Positions 11,951-22,905 of a DNA stretch of 64,000 nucleotides are shown in pieces. The notes beneath the pieces are model-generated. The model had not been told where the DNA came from and did no database searches. It saw nothing but the letters and a program-made list of their open reading frames with translations. The translations under genes were made by a program, and so were the position numbers. Origin of the DNA: Heterocephalus glaber (lineage: Eukaryota > Chordata > Mammalia > Rodentia > Bathyergidae); the NCBI RefSeq assembly GCF_000247695.1, contig NW_004624778.1, positions 8,629,695 to 8,693,694 on the forward strand. Reading direction: 5' to 3'. Numbering within the stretch: position 1 is the stretch's first letter; each line of letters starts with the position of its first letter.

Positions 11951-12057
11951 AGCTAAAGGCAAACAAAACTGTACATCTAAGATTCTCATGATATTAAATA
12001 TTTACTTTGCAACTTTGGGTCTCAGTTTCCTTATCTATAAAGTGTAAAATGACCTTG

Positions 12058-12350
12058 ACCAGCATTTCCTAAACCACATTCCCTGGAATTTTATGAATAT
12101 TTCTTGAAAGAAACTGATCTGCAGTCAAATAGGTTTGGCAAAGGCCAGGTTAAAAATCAATATTGAATATTACCTGTTGTGTTCTCACAGCTCTTATTAT
12201 TGAATGAGAGCATGAACCCCATGACAGGGACCTGTTGGAATTTAGAACTCTTTTTCACCGCATACCTGCTAAAATATTGTAGAGGTAGTAGTCTTCAAAA
12301 TTCCTTGGGGACCACACTATATCACAGTCACTAAGGGTTTCCTATTTCAG
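12058..12350. mobile_element. Possible old hAT-type DNA transposon remnant
   Basis: 'gcatttcctaaaccacattc' near the left and 'cttggggaccacactatatc' on the right resemble motifs of nonautonomous hAT elements. No clean terminal repeats or target duplication could be found, so the call is weak. Confidence 0.35.
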
Positions 12351-13386
12351 TGTGTTCTGATTCCTGACTTCTGGCACACATAAATATTGAAACTGATCCC
12401 CTAGACTACAACCCTGATAGGATTAAAAAGCTAATCCACGGGGCCCTGCCCTCCATGTATTTGCGGGAAGCCAGGAGCTAAAAATTTCCAAGTGGCTGTA
12501 ACATTAGACCTGAGAAAATATGCATTCCATAACTGAAATCAAGATCATTAACAAGCAGGATGCAGGAGAGCTAAAGGTTTTGGCTGAGGAGGGTCTTTGA
12601 GCACCAGCCATGAACCGTGTGTAGGCAGCTAAAACACATGCTCCCAGGCTGAGCTCTAACTCTTCCCATGTGCCCATTTCTTAAAAAAAAAAGTCAAGGT
12701 GACTTGCCCTGTAAGAGGCACCCTAATTCTGTTATTCCTTTGTACTGTATTTTGCTTGTTTGAGTCTTACATTCTATGTAGATAATTTCCACAAATTCTT
12801 GGTCAGTAGTCATCATAGGCCCTAAACTATCCTCCGTACTTGCTGTGTTGGGTAGTTTGGATCAGAGGACAGAAGTTTCATGTGTGGAAAAACTTTGAAA
12901 ACAATTATAACTGAGTCCCAGCATATGTTAGAAAATTAATAAGAGCTCGGTGGGGGGTCACAGGAAGACTAAAAGTGATGAGCAGTGTGTCCACTGTGTG
13001 TCAGTTTCTTTATGTACCAAATGGGGGAGGGGACAGTATCTGTGCTTGAGTTATATTTAAGATGTCTTTCAGCCTCTGGTCTTTTATCTTTTTCTATTCA
13101 TTTGCTTCCATTTCACTCCTGTAAAGATGGGACTTCTAGAGGAGACAAAGAGTACAAATAAAAGTTTGCATAGCTTTTCCATAGCTTACCTTTTAGGACA
13201 TTGGCTTCTTAAATTTTTACTGTATTCTGACCTGCTAGTATCAAAAGTCTCCCTCTGTCTTTTTTCTCTTTCTTCCTAGTGTGCTTTTATATTTATATGC
13301 AGAAGTGGTTTGAATTTTTAATAAAAAAGAGCTGTTTAGAATATGTTGCCTTCTATTAGAAGGATCCTGTTACCTCTTGGGTACTG
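12351..13386. other. Unassigned non-coding DNA
   Basis: Ordinary AT-rich sequence with an A-run near 12682. No open frame or repeat worth noting. Confidence 0.5.
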
Positions 13387-13588
13387 TACAGTGGACCCTT
13401 GGATTAGGACTGGCCTGACATATGAACAACTTGGGTTAATTAGATTAATGAAGATTCATCTGCCTCTTGTTATCTATAGAGTGAACTCAGGTAAACATCC
13501 AGATCTCAGCTGTATTGACTTACAACCAACTTGAATTACAACCAGCCCCCAGGAACTGATGGAGTTCGTAAGTCAAGGGTCTACTGTA
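13387..13588. mobile_element. TA-flanked nonautonomous DNA transposon (Tc1/mariner-pogo-like), copy 1
   Basis: The termini are imperfect inverted repeats: TACAGTGGACCCTTGG at the left and CAAGGGTCTACTGTA at the right, each with the TA dinucleotide expected for Tc1/mariner-type insertion. Internal phrases CTGGCCTGACATATGAAC and GGAGTTCGTAAGTCAAGGG recur in inverted orientation in the element at 39675-40035. At about 200 bp it is an internally deleted, MITE-like copy with no coding capacity. Confidence 0.75.
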
Positions 13589-13597
13589 CTTATTAGC

Positions 13598-13620
13598 TGA
13601 ATGAATGAATGAATGAATGA
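13598..13620. repeat. (GAAT)n microsatellite
   Basis: About five and a half GAAT/TGAA units just right of the DNA transposon. Confidence 0.95.
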
Positions 13621-13624
13621 GTAG

Positions 13625-13765
13625 CATCACTACCTGGTATTTGGGAGCAGCTTGGACTTTGGGGTTAGATGAAATTGGGCTGAAATTTTGTTCTTTCTTG
13701 TAGTGGATACATGACCCTGAGAAAATTACTTCTACTTTCTCATTTGTCAAATGTGGCCCTTAACT
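13625..13765 (+). mobile_element. MIR SINE remnant
   Basis: 'ttgggagcagcttggacttt' plus 'ggatacatgaccctgagaaa', 'attacttctactttctcatt' and 'tgtcaaatgtgg' give the MIR sense order of core, tgaccttgggcaagttactt and 'tcatctgtaaaatgg'. Confidence 0.7.
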
Positions 13766-15424
13766 CACTTTGGGAATTATTGGAAGTATTGGAGACAAAC
13801 AATATAAAGTATCTGATACAAGTTATGTTCCCGGGCAAAGAGATTTTTGTTTGTTTGTTTGTTTTGATTGTTGTTTGTTTTTAACTTCCATTCCTTATTC
13901 AGTGCCTAGTTCCAAGTGGGCCTTAAGAAGGTATTTGATGACAAAAGAGAGCTGAGCACCATTCATCTGCAGGCTGGTAGTCATTTATACACAGGAATTA
14001 TCTCTCCTTCATCTACTGGGCTGCTGTTCTTGGCTGGGGAAGTATCCAGTCTCCTGACTGGCACATTGTCTCAGCCAACCTAGTGTCTACTGCTCTCTTT
14101 CTGGCTATTCTGAGCATGAACAAGATTACCTGGGAATCCCCATCCTCATAGACGCCTACCCTTAGGGCAGAGAAAGCAGCTCTGGTAATGACATGATTAA
14201 ACAGAGGGTTTTTCTCTGTTTTCAGCCAAGCCCTCAGTAGAAGAAAAACAGGCTGAGTGTACAAAGTTTGAGGCTAAGGATTGTGGAAGATCTTTAGCAT
14301 AAGAATACACGAGGATCATTTATTTTAGGGGAAGCACTCAGTGGAAAACATTTTCAGACCACTGGCCACAGGAGACAACACAGGCAGAAAGTATCATTAT
14401 AGTGAACATGTGGCCATCTGTGTTCCAGTTGCCTAGGTCTTATCTGAGTAGGGCAAGGACAGGAGAAAGCCAAAGGCCCAAGTATAGGTGTTCAAACAAA
14501 GATTATATAGAGGAGTGGCAGCAGTATATTTATTTTCACATGCTGGAAACTAGATTCCAAAATGAAAGAGCTTAGCAGGAAAAAGATAGGATACTAAGGT
14601 GTGAGATAGTGGAGCCAACCTAGACTAGATCTGGAACAAAAAAGAAAGCCATTTTTTCCTGGACTCAGATAAAGGCTGAGGGCCAGCCAGTCTCCCTCCC
14701 AAAGGAAAAGTATCCCAAATCCCTGCAGTAGTGAAGCCTTCCAGATGTAGCTCCATCTACCAGGAATGGTGATCAATTTCTACACCAAACTCCTAGTGAC
14801 TGAGGTTGTATAAGGTGAACCCAAAGCCATGCGCTTCAGTTGGTGAGAAATAGAACTAATAAACTTCAAATCAAGGACTTTGTCCTTTGGTAAGTCAGTT
14901 AGCTCCGCCTATCCTAAGGTGCATTCTTAGCAATTAGTCAAATGTTCCATCTAGGCCACTTTTAGAACCCACTCAGGAGTTTTGGTCAGCTCAGTGCTTG
15001 AAGGAGCCTTTTCACATGATCCCAAGAAGTGGTTTTTCCTAGCTCATACTGTTTGCACTCTTCTTTAGCTACAGATTTATCTTCCCTAAAGCCCTGTGAA
15101 TTGAATTGATATCAAAAGGAATGGGCTTTCCATTTTGTGCAAAGTAAAAAAACTTATATGGCAGATAAGGGAGCTTTGTGTTTTTATTAAAACTGTGTGG
15201 ATCAACCTGTTCATTTCCCCGGACTTACCTTGTCTACTAAGTCCTAATGCCTCTCTGTTATTTTTTCCTTTGGGTGGGTTTAGATGAGCAGTGACTGTCA
15301 TTGTTATGGCCAGTGAAGATTAATAATATTGATGTCATTGACAGATCACTGAGGGGGTTGGTGCATAGAAAATGATTGATAGTAAATTGGAGGTTCAAGA
15401 AAAAGGTAGAAAGAAAGAGGTCTG
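13766..15424. other. Unassigned non-coding DNA
   Basis: Includes a (TTTG)n-rich stretch at about 13845-13882. Open frames are all below 85 codons and none is recognisable. Confidence 0.5.
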
Positions 15425-15775
15425 GTATATTAGTCACTTTCCTTGCTGCTGAGATGCAATGCTGAACACCTACAGCTTAAAGGAGGAAAGAGATGTTTTG
15501 GGTCAGTTTGTAGAGCTTTCAGTCTATAGTCTGCTGACTCCAAGAGAACAGGGGCATTTTAGAGAAGAGCTGCTCACTGCTTGGTGGCAGGGAAGCAGAG
15601 AGAGAAGGGAGGAGCCAAGGAAGGAGTGAAAACCTTCCAGGCCAAGCCCCCAGTGGTCTTCCTAGTATACAGCAAGTCAGCTACAAGCATACACATCTGA
15701 TCACCTTCCAAAAGATGAGCACATGAGCCTCTTGGGGGACATCTAGATATAAACCATAACATATGCAAGACTTGA
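15425..15775 (-). mobile_element. Rodent MaLR-type solo LTR (MT/ORR1-like)
   Basis: The plus strand has the antisense order I associate with rodent MaLR LTRs: 'tattagtcactttccttgct' at the left, 'cttaaaggaggaaagagatg', a 'ggtggcagggaagcagagag' segment, and 'cacatgagcctcttggggga' near the right end followed by 'aaaccataac'. It is an old solo LTR with no internal retroviral genes visible beside it. The subfamily is a guess. Confidence 0.75.
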
Positions 15776-16150
15776 CAACCAGTCCTTCGTGGAGTCCAGT
15801 CAGCTCATTGCTTTAGTTGCAATATCTTCCTCCAGAGAGTTTACCCAATTTGTGTACAAACAATGCCCATCTATTTCTTCCCAAATGTATAAGATGTTTT
15901 GTTAGATAACAACATGCTTGATCATTCACCATCAAGGGGAAGCTTCTCTATCAAATGTATTTATTCTGAAAGAATGACAGCAGATATCATTTGCCCATAG
16001 GCCTTAATTGTTTGGAAATTGAATATCTTCCCTAATAGGATTTCCTTTTCCTCCTTGTTACTATAAAGCCACACCTCTCCTTCCTTCTTCCCCTGCAGTC
16101 TTTCATAACAGAGATAAATAATTTTTTCTTGCTTTTAGAATTTCTGATTC
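15776..16150. other. Unassigned non-coding DNA
   Basis: No gene or repeat recognised between the MaLR LTR and the hairpin at 16151. Confidence 0.5.
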
Positions 16151-16180
16151 TTCCATTAATCTCTAGGGAGATTAATGGAA
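16151..16180. repeat. Perfect 13-bp inverted repeat (hairpin)
   Basis: TTCCATTAATCTC at 16151-16163 and GAGATTAATGGAA at 16168-16180 are exact reverse complements separated by a 4-base loop (TAGG). It is not associated with any repeat I recognise and is too short for a canonical miRNA precursor. Confidence 0.95.
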
Positions 16181-16750
16181 TGTGGTTTTAAGAATGTTCT
16201 ACTTATTTGCCAAACTAGGGGATAAATCAAACAAAGAAGTTAGCAAACTTCAGGCTAAGATGTCCATTCTTTCTTTAAAATATTTGAAGACCATCATCAG
16301 AGTTTGATTCATCGTTTCTACTCAAGCCTGTCCTATAAAGAGCAAAACATGAAAAGATTTGGATTTGTTAATTTAGACAGCTTTGATCCCTGTAGATTCC
16401 ATTTTGGCCCTAGTCCAGTGGTAAGTGTGCTTTGGAGTCATAAGAAATACTGCCACTGGCTGCAGAAGTCATGCCCTGTTCTAGAGACCCAGGGCATGGC
16501 TGGGGTGGACGAGTGTCTGCCAGCTGTGAGCTGTACTGATTTGCCATTAAAAGTTCAAAACTGACTGAGATCTATGATTTGTGCATTCTGCTGAAGAAGT
16601 CTTAGCAGATTGCTAGATTAACTAGCGAGATTAGGCAGACTGATGTACATTTAACCCAGGGCAGATTTCATATCTACATATACTAAAAGGACAGATAAAG
16701 GTCACTGTGAGTTCAGATGCTGATAATTCAATGCCATCTATATGGCATGG
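16181..16750. other. Unassigned non-coding DNA
   Basis: An 86-codon open frame (16304-16564) has no recognisable domain. No repeat found. Confidence 0.45.
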
Positions 16751-17710
16751 TGCACAGCTTTTATTTTATTTTATTTTATTTTATTTTTCCACTAGGTTTA
16801 TTGGTACATTTTAGGTATAGAATACCATTACATTCATCATTGGGATCTTGTACCTGTACATGACATATCTTGGTTCTTATTTTTTTACCATTCCCCTACC
16901 CTCCCTTCACCCCCTCCACCCTTCCCTATTTACAAAGACTTTGTTTCCATGTTGTTCCTTTTCTCATATTTTTTCTTTCCCCTTCTTTCCTTTCCCCTAT
17001 CCCTCCCACTTCCCCTACTCCTTTAGACTTTTTCTTCCTGTTTCACAATATGAATTATACATTTTGATCCTTATTTAAACTTTTAGTTTTTCACACCAGA
17101 GAAACTATTCGGTATTTACACCTGTGTCCTATTTATTTCATTTAAGAGTATGGCCTCAATGTGTATCCACTTAGCTGTAAATGTCTCTAGTTTCTCATTC
17201 TTCATGGCTGAGTAGTACTCCATTTTATAAAATAAACACATCTTCTTTATCCAGTCTCCAGTTGATGGGCAAGTGGGCTGTTTCCAAGTTTTAGCTATAC
17301 AAACCATGTCGCTATGAACATGGGTGAGCATATATCACTGTGGTATGAGTCTTTTAGTTCTTTGGGGAAGATACCCAGCAGGGGAATAGCTGGGTCAAAT
17401 GGGACCTCTAGCCCTAGTTCTTTGAGGTATCTCCATACTGATTTCCACAGTGGTTGCACCAGTCTGCACTCCCACCAACAATGGAGAAGGGTTCCTTTCT
17501 CTCCACAGCATTTGTTATTGGTTGATTTCTTGATAGCAGCCATTCTTTCTCAGGTGAGGTGGAATCTCAGTGTTGTTTTCATCTGCATTTCTTGAATGAC
17601 AAGTGATGTTGAACATTTTCTCATATGTTTATTTTCTGCTTTTACTTCTTTGTCTGAGAAATGTCTGTTCATTTCAGATGCCCATCTTTGAATTGTGTAC
17701 ACAACTTTTA
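16751..17710 (-). mobile_element. L1 LINE, 5'-truncated, reverse orientation, with (TTTTA)n tail
   Basis: A (TTTTA)n tract (16759-16788) marks the 3' tail of a reverse-strand copy. The 3'UTR follows, with 'ttattggtacattttaggta' and a pyrimidine-rich part, then ORF2 C-terminal remnants. Minus frame 17295-17543 has [13 protein letters not shown] and [11 protein letters not shown], and minus frame 17116-17331 has MEYYSAMKNE. The two frames differ, so a frameshift lies in their overlap at 17295-17331. The flanks TGCACAGCTTTTA (16751-16763) and TACACAACTTTTA (17698-17710) agree at 11 of 13 positions and may be a decayed target-site duplication. The coordinates include both flanks. Confidence 0.93.
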
Positions 17711-17829
17711 CTGATAATTGACCAATAGAGAATTTTCTAAACTTCCCACTTCTATGAATGTGTCCTCTCTTATTGGATAGTATAATTTCCCCAACATTTA
17801 ACAAAGGACGTTTTTTCAATTAACATCTC

Positions 17830-18110
17830 TATTTACTTAATCCACAAAAACTGTTTACATTTACAGTGTAAAACATGATCTTTGATATATGTATACATTG
17901 TGGAAAGGAAGGCTAAATGAAATTAAAATATCCATTATCTCTCCTACTTAGTATTTCTTTGTGTTAAGGATATTAAAAATCCATTCTTAGTTTTGAAGTT
18001 TAGAATACATTGTTAACTACAGTTTCCTCATTGTACAGTAGATTTCCTGAACTTACTTCTCCTAATTGAAATTTTGTACCCTTTGACCAACATCTCCCAG
18101 ACCTTATCTA
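17830..18110 (-). mobile_element. Old L1MA/L1MB-type 3'UTR remnant
   Basis: 'tttgatatatgtatacattg', 'ctaaatgaaattaaaatatc', 'cattgtacagtagatttcct' and 'ttgtaccctttgaccaacat' occur in the order seen in antisense L1M 3'UTRs. It is older and more diverged than the adjacent L1. Confidence 0.6.
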
Positions 18111-18554
18111 AACCTCCAGGGATTTTTTGTTTTATGTCTTCTTGCTGCAGTAGTAATAAATCTTCATATAAAAAGCATGACAAAAACATCTTTGTGAAAC
18201 ATAAAGGGCCTCTTAGTTCTATGTGCTGCTATATTCTTCTGCATCGTGGAATTTTCCCCATATAAGTTGTCCTGTTTCTCTCCACTTGTTGAGAAAACTA
18301 TACCAAATTGAGAAGCCTCTTCCACAGAAATATTCTAAGAGGTCAAGAATAGAACATCTGGAGATGTTTGTGTAGATCCTAGTGAAATGATGTATCAGCT
18401 TATTATTAGAACAAATTTTCTCATCCCTCTTAAATCTTTAATATAGGAGATCTCTCAAAGTAGCCTAAGCCCACATCTAGCAGAAGAAAAGTGAGAAGCA
18501 ACCTACAGGATATAATTTATCTACCCAATCATGTTATTATTTAATAGTGCTTTG
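18111..18554. other. Unassigned non-coding DNA
   Basis: AT-rich, no repeat or gene recognised. Confidence 0.45.
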
Positions 18555-18770
18555 TTGCTTAAAAAAATAATTTCCTGATGATAACCGCATTTTATTTTTA
18601 CAACAAACCAATGACCTAGTTAGAGCAGTTATTGTCATCCAAGATTTAAATGTAGCCAACTGAAGATGGCGAGATTAAACAATTTTCCCAAGCTCACAAT
18701 CCTAATAAGTGACCAGAGTACCTTGGAATTTACATGGATCTTCTGATTCCAAGTCTAGGATTCTTGGCAA
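18555..18770 (-). mobile_element. MIR SINE remnant
   Basis: 'cattttatttttacaacaaa', 'gagcagttattgtcatccaa', 'aattttcccaagctcacaat' and 'tctgattccaagtctaggat' follow antisense MIR order. Confidence 0.65.
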
Positions 18771-20330
18771 ATAGAAAATGCTAACACCTTTGACAAGAGG
18801 AGTCAGTACATCAACCCAAAATGAAATAAAATAAAAGTACTCATGTATTTGACTATCTATGTTTGATGTACATTTTATCACACATCATTTTAGCCAACAG
18901 TTTTAAGTGCTTGCTGTTTATAAGGCATAACAGTACTTAGATTTTAGTATATTTAGGGAAATTGATCTGAGAAATTGACCTCCACCCTTCAGTTGAGTAG
19001 AGTTCTGATTTGTTTTCCTTCCTTAGATTTATTTCTTGAGTAGAAATGTTCAGTTGCAGGGCGTTTTAGTTACAGATGTAAACACAGGTGATGTGAGAAC
19101 AAGCTGAGGAGGAAAGAACGTGTAACAATATGTCCTTCATGTCTACCCTGAACCAGACTTTGTGACAGACTCTTACTGTTCCAGTGTGAGCCCTTGCCTG
19201 GTTTATTCCAAAAATAGTGACCAACAATAAGAGCATCAGAGAACAATATGAAACAAGTCAGTACACATCTAGTTTTAATTGTACTACTTCTTGTTGCACA
19301 GGATATTATCCTTTTCATTCTCTCTGTCTACTTGTCTTTCTCCTCTCCATGCAGATACCTGTGTGCCCAGGACAGGAGCGGGCTGGGCTGGGCTTATAAA
19401 AGCCTAACTCTGGCCTGAGCAGAAGGTACATAGTGGGACTTTGCTCCTGCTGTGGCTTCTGAAGTCTTCATGGATGGGTCTGTTCCACAAAGTACACCAA
19501 GGTTCTTGTCACCATGCAGTGAACAGAGGCTGCAAATGTCCTATTCCTGAAAAAAATAATAAGTTGGAGATTTGTGTGATCCCAACTGGCTATGAATATT
19601 TATCAGGTTTCCTGATCTCTTGCTTAAGACTTCCATTTCCCTGTCTCTATTTATCTGACAGAGTCCTACTTCAGAAATGTCAGCTGATCTTGGTTTCTGT
19701 ATAAAGGAGGTATTTCTTTTCTTTAGGTCACATGCTTTTCACAGAAATTTTGTTACAGACATCTTGAGATAAGAACTGTAAAAGGCATTATTTTTCAACA
19801 TTTGAACATTACTTTTCATTTTCTCCAAGGAGTTTGCACATGATCGACAGACATATTAATCAAACCCACCTACGAGATGAGAAACCCAGACTCAAAGCTG
19901 AGAGGAGGGGAGTGCCCTAGTGTGAGAAAAAACAGCAGAAATTAAGCTCAAATGTCTCAGAAAGTGAATCCTGTATAATCCTTTTACATTCAAACATTTT
20001 GACAGGTTTTAGGCATGAGAGGCAGAGTGAGGAGTTTACACAGAGCCCAAACTGTCTCCAAATTGTTTGCTATTAAAGGGGCTGAAAGAAAAGGAAACAA
20101 AACAAAAATAAAACTCCACCGTAAAGGAGATGGTCCACCCACAAAGACCTGGCTGTTTTGTCAGGTTATATGAATGGTTCTATGAATGCCCCAGTTTTGC
20201 TTTGGTCATGCTCAGGAGACCTTGCCACTGGTTCTGTGTGGGAATTAAGGACAAGAAGCAAAGAACAGTCTCTAGGACTTAAATAGACACTCCAGGTAAT
20301 GCAGACAGTGCTGAAATAATGTCAACATGT
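18771..20330. other. Unassigned non-coding DNA with a TATA-like site
   Basis: Chance open frames of 60-87 codons only. A GGGCTGGGCTGGGC stretch is followed by TTATAAAAG near 19392-19400, which resembles a TATA-type core promoter. The sequence downstream shows no credible coding exon. Confidence 0.4.
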
Positions 20331-20409
20331 GGACTGGAGATGTGGCTTAGTGGTCAAGGACTCACCTGGTGTGAGTTTGATCCCCAACAGCCCCTTCCCT
20401 CCAAAAAAG
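20331..20409 (+). mobile_element. ID-like SINE, diverged
   Basis: 'ggactggagatgtggcttag' (A-box region), then 'gtgagtttgatccccaacag' (B-box region) and a short A-tail at about 20402-20407. It is more diverged than the three other ID copies and has a different middle. Confidence 0.7.
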
Positions 20410-20539
20410 AAATACTGTCATCTTTGATTTTTACGTGGCTTTAGGCTTTTTAAAGCCCATATACATATGCCACTGTGCCTACTTTTCGCTCTGAGAAAGC
20501 TTCTAAGTGATTTGATCCTACTGTCAATTCAAAAATCCA

Positions 20540-20990
20540 ATTAGACACACCAATTAGGTCATCTCATCTCTGCTTGAATGTTTCCAGTGATGGCAAGCTT
20601 CCTGCTGGGCCAGGCAACATATTTTGTGGCCAGACAGCTTTTATTGTTAGGAAATTATTCTCTATATAGAGTTCAAATCTATCTCATTGAAATGTCTATC
20701 TAGTGGTTGTATAGTAACACCTACACAATAATTTTTCTTCCTCATCCACACCATAGTTTTTCAACTGTTTGAAAGCAGTTATCAGACCTTCCCTAAATCT
20801 TCCCATCCTCAAATTAAACACCTCGTTTTCTCAGGCAAGTTTTTATTAATATGGTCTTTATCCCTTTCCAACTCTGTTCACCTTCATTTAGAATAGAATA
20901 GATTCTTTGGGTTTCTCCATGACCCTAAACAAAGTCCTCAGAATTTGACACAGCATACTTTGTATGCCCTGGCCAGACAAGTGTGGGTGT
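20540..20990 (-). mobile_element. Ancient CR1/L3-like LINE remnant
   Basis: The block contains 'cagtgatggcaagcttcctg', 'ttattgttaggaaattattc', 'gaaagcagttatcagacctt' and 'cacctcgttttctcaggcaa'. This matches the order of a widespread old mammalian repeat whose antisense text resembles CR1-clade LINEs. The class and orientation are inferred from memory. Confidence 0.45.
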
Positions 20991-21223
20991 TAGCATTTTC
21001 CACTGGAACATTCTACTTCAACTCCTGCCATCTAGGATTATGATGACCATTTTAGTGGCCATTGCTAACTCAAAAAGAACTTAGGACCCAATGACATCAG
21101 CAGTCCTTTTCCCAGAATGACTGAGTCATTTCTCCTCATTCAAGTCTTCTCATTCCTTGAAAACAAGCAAACAACCTAAGTGAACGATTGGAGTAGTTAA
21201 AACAGATACTATCATCTAATTTT

Positions 21224-21332
21224 AAAAAAAGATTAGGGGGCCGGGGATTTAGCTCAGTGGTTTTGCCACCTGCTGCGCAAACGCAAGGACTAGAGTTCCA
21301 TCCCCGGTAGCCCTCCCCGAAAAAAAGATTAG
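21224..21332 (+). mobile_element. ID-like SINE with 13-bp target-site duplication
   Basis: The direct repeat AAAAAAAGATTAG flanks the element exactly (21224-21236 and 21320-21332). The body, 21237-21319, has GGATTTAGCTCAGTGG (A-box) and AGAGTTCCATCCCC (B-box region). It shares the subfamily-specific GCCACCTGCTGCGCAA stretch with the copies at 1 and 29249. The perfect duplication means a fairly young insertion. Confidence 0.93.
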
Positions 21333-21515
21333 ATAACGTTTACCAACCACTTATCAAATGCCAGGCATTAGCACTGTTCTGAGCAATTTTCCTACACAGG
21401 TGCAGTGATGAAAAATGTATTTCTTACTTTTTCACATGGTCAAAACAGTTTGAGGCATGGCCTCTTGTATGTTCAAGACTTTTTCTGTTTGTGCTCTCTT
21501 TCTCTTCCTTTTTTT

Positions 21516-21693
21516 CTTTACTGGAGATTGAACTCAGGGCCTTCACAATAAGCTATACCCCAAGCACTTTTTATTTATTTTGAGGCAGGGTCTCACTAAG
21601 TTGTTAGGCTTCCCAAGCTGTTTGAACTCTGGATCCTCCTACCTCAGTCTCCCAGGGTGCTGGGATTACAAGTATGATGCCACCATGCCTGGC
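21516..21693 (-). mobile_element. B1-ID composite SINE, reverse orientation
   Basis: The ID half comes first on the plus strand ('ctggagattgaactcagggc', 'ctataccccaagcac'). The reverse B1 half follows ('gaggcagggtctcactaagt', 'tcctacctcagtctcccagg', 'gctgggattacaagtatg'). The order and the 7SL-derived B1 text identify a B1-dID-type dimer. Confidence 0.88.
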
Positions 21694-22794
21694 ATGGACT
21701 TTGTCCATTTCCTTAAGGTTAAACTGGGATTATAGGACACACTTTAGTTTTACATCTCTACCTTTAATCTATAGCTACTGAGAACACAACTTGCAACTAA
21801 GTAGAGAGTTTAAGCAAAGAATCTTAGAGAAGAGATGTTGATTGAGGGCTAAAATAAAAAACAACTTCAATTTCCACTGAATTTTTACTCAGCAGCCTCA
21901 TAGAATCCCTAACTCATCACCTGCAGCAAGAAACTTCCTCTCTCTTTAAGGTGTTTGTGTGAACCAACTAAAGAACTCCAGAATTGGTACTCTTTTACTT
22001 TGTGAAGCTTGGCTAAATGACTTCAATTTACCCATCCATTCAGAAATAACTGTAAAAATAAATTTATTTTACATGTGCCTCCTAGGAGAGACTTTCAGTT
22101 TGTCTCCTGAGTAAATAGAGAATGCCTAAACTTGTATTCCTGGTGATTTTGCTTGGATCTTTTTTTCACCCTTACATGTAGCAACATCCTTTAATTGACG
22201 CGATGATACTGTGCTTGTTGGCCTGTCCTGAAGTTTAATTTGCATGCCTAAAAGATGCTTCTGTTGCTCAGATAAAATCATCACATAAGAATGAAAATAA
22301 ATTTACAACATTAATTATAACCACATAGAATTCTATCAGTTATCTCTATAATGGTATGTAGACTATACACTGAAAAATAGTCAAATCTCCGTAGATATTT
22401 CTAATCATCTTACGCATTTGGAAAAAATGTAATCTCCAATTTTATTCAATTAAATTATGTGCAACAATGAGGCAAGTGCAGTATGAAAATCTCCAGAAAT
22501 CAACAAAGGACTAGAAAGACAATCTAAATGGCTTTCAGCCATTAAAAACTGAAGACCCATTTAGTTCCAACTCCCTATTAAAAACTTAACTGAAAAATTA
22601 TGACTTTGTATCAAATACTGTGGAAAAAAGTATTCTGAGTTTTGAGAATTCTAAAAACTTAAGAATTTGGCTTTATTTTCCCTGAGTATGGATCTTCAAA
22701 TATAAATTGGGTTCAAATAATGCTCAGTCTTCTCTGTTGAGTGATTTTGATTGCACCACAAAACCATGACCCTCACCCCTCACGTTCTGGTAAT
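21694..22794. other. Unassigned non-coding DNA
   Basis: No gene. The part at about 22150-22350 (GACGCGATG, ATTTGCAT octamer-like site, TTAATTATAA) lacks any repeat signature and could be a small conserved block. The rest is AT-rich. Confidence 0.4.
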
Positions 22795-22905
22795 AAACTT
22801 TGACACAGGAAGTGAAATGGCTGCCCAAGGTGACACAGCGAATTGTTGCAGCCGGTAGTTGGACTCATAGTCAAGTGCTCTTTCTGTAACCTCATGCTGC
22901 CTCCC
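22795..22905 (-). mobile_element. MIR SINE remnant
   Basis: 'gaaatggctgcccaaggtga' with 'cacagcgaattgttgcagcc' and 'tgcctccc' at the right is antisense MIR text (gcccaaggtcacacagc). Confidence 0.75.

Noticed and set aside
15425..15775. Possible endogenous retrovirus with genes
   Set aside because: Only a solo MaLR-type LTR is visible; no gag, pol or env-like frame lies within several kb on either side.
17295..17543. Minus-strand open frame with strong protein-like text
   Set aside because: It is the C-terminal part of L1 ORF2 in a truncated, frameshifted copy, not a host gene.
21237..21319. tRNA-like sequence with A-box and B-box motifs
   Set aside because: It has target-site duplications and relatives elsewhere in the window, lacks a proper cloverleaf and is an ID-type SINE.
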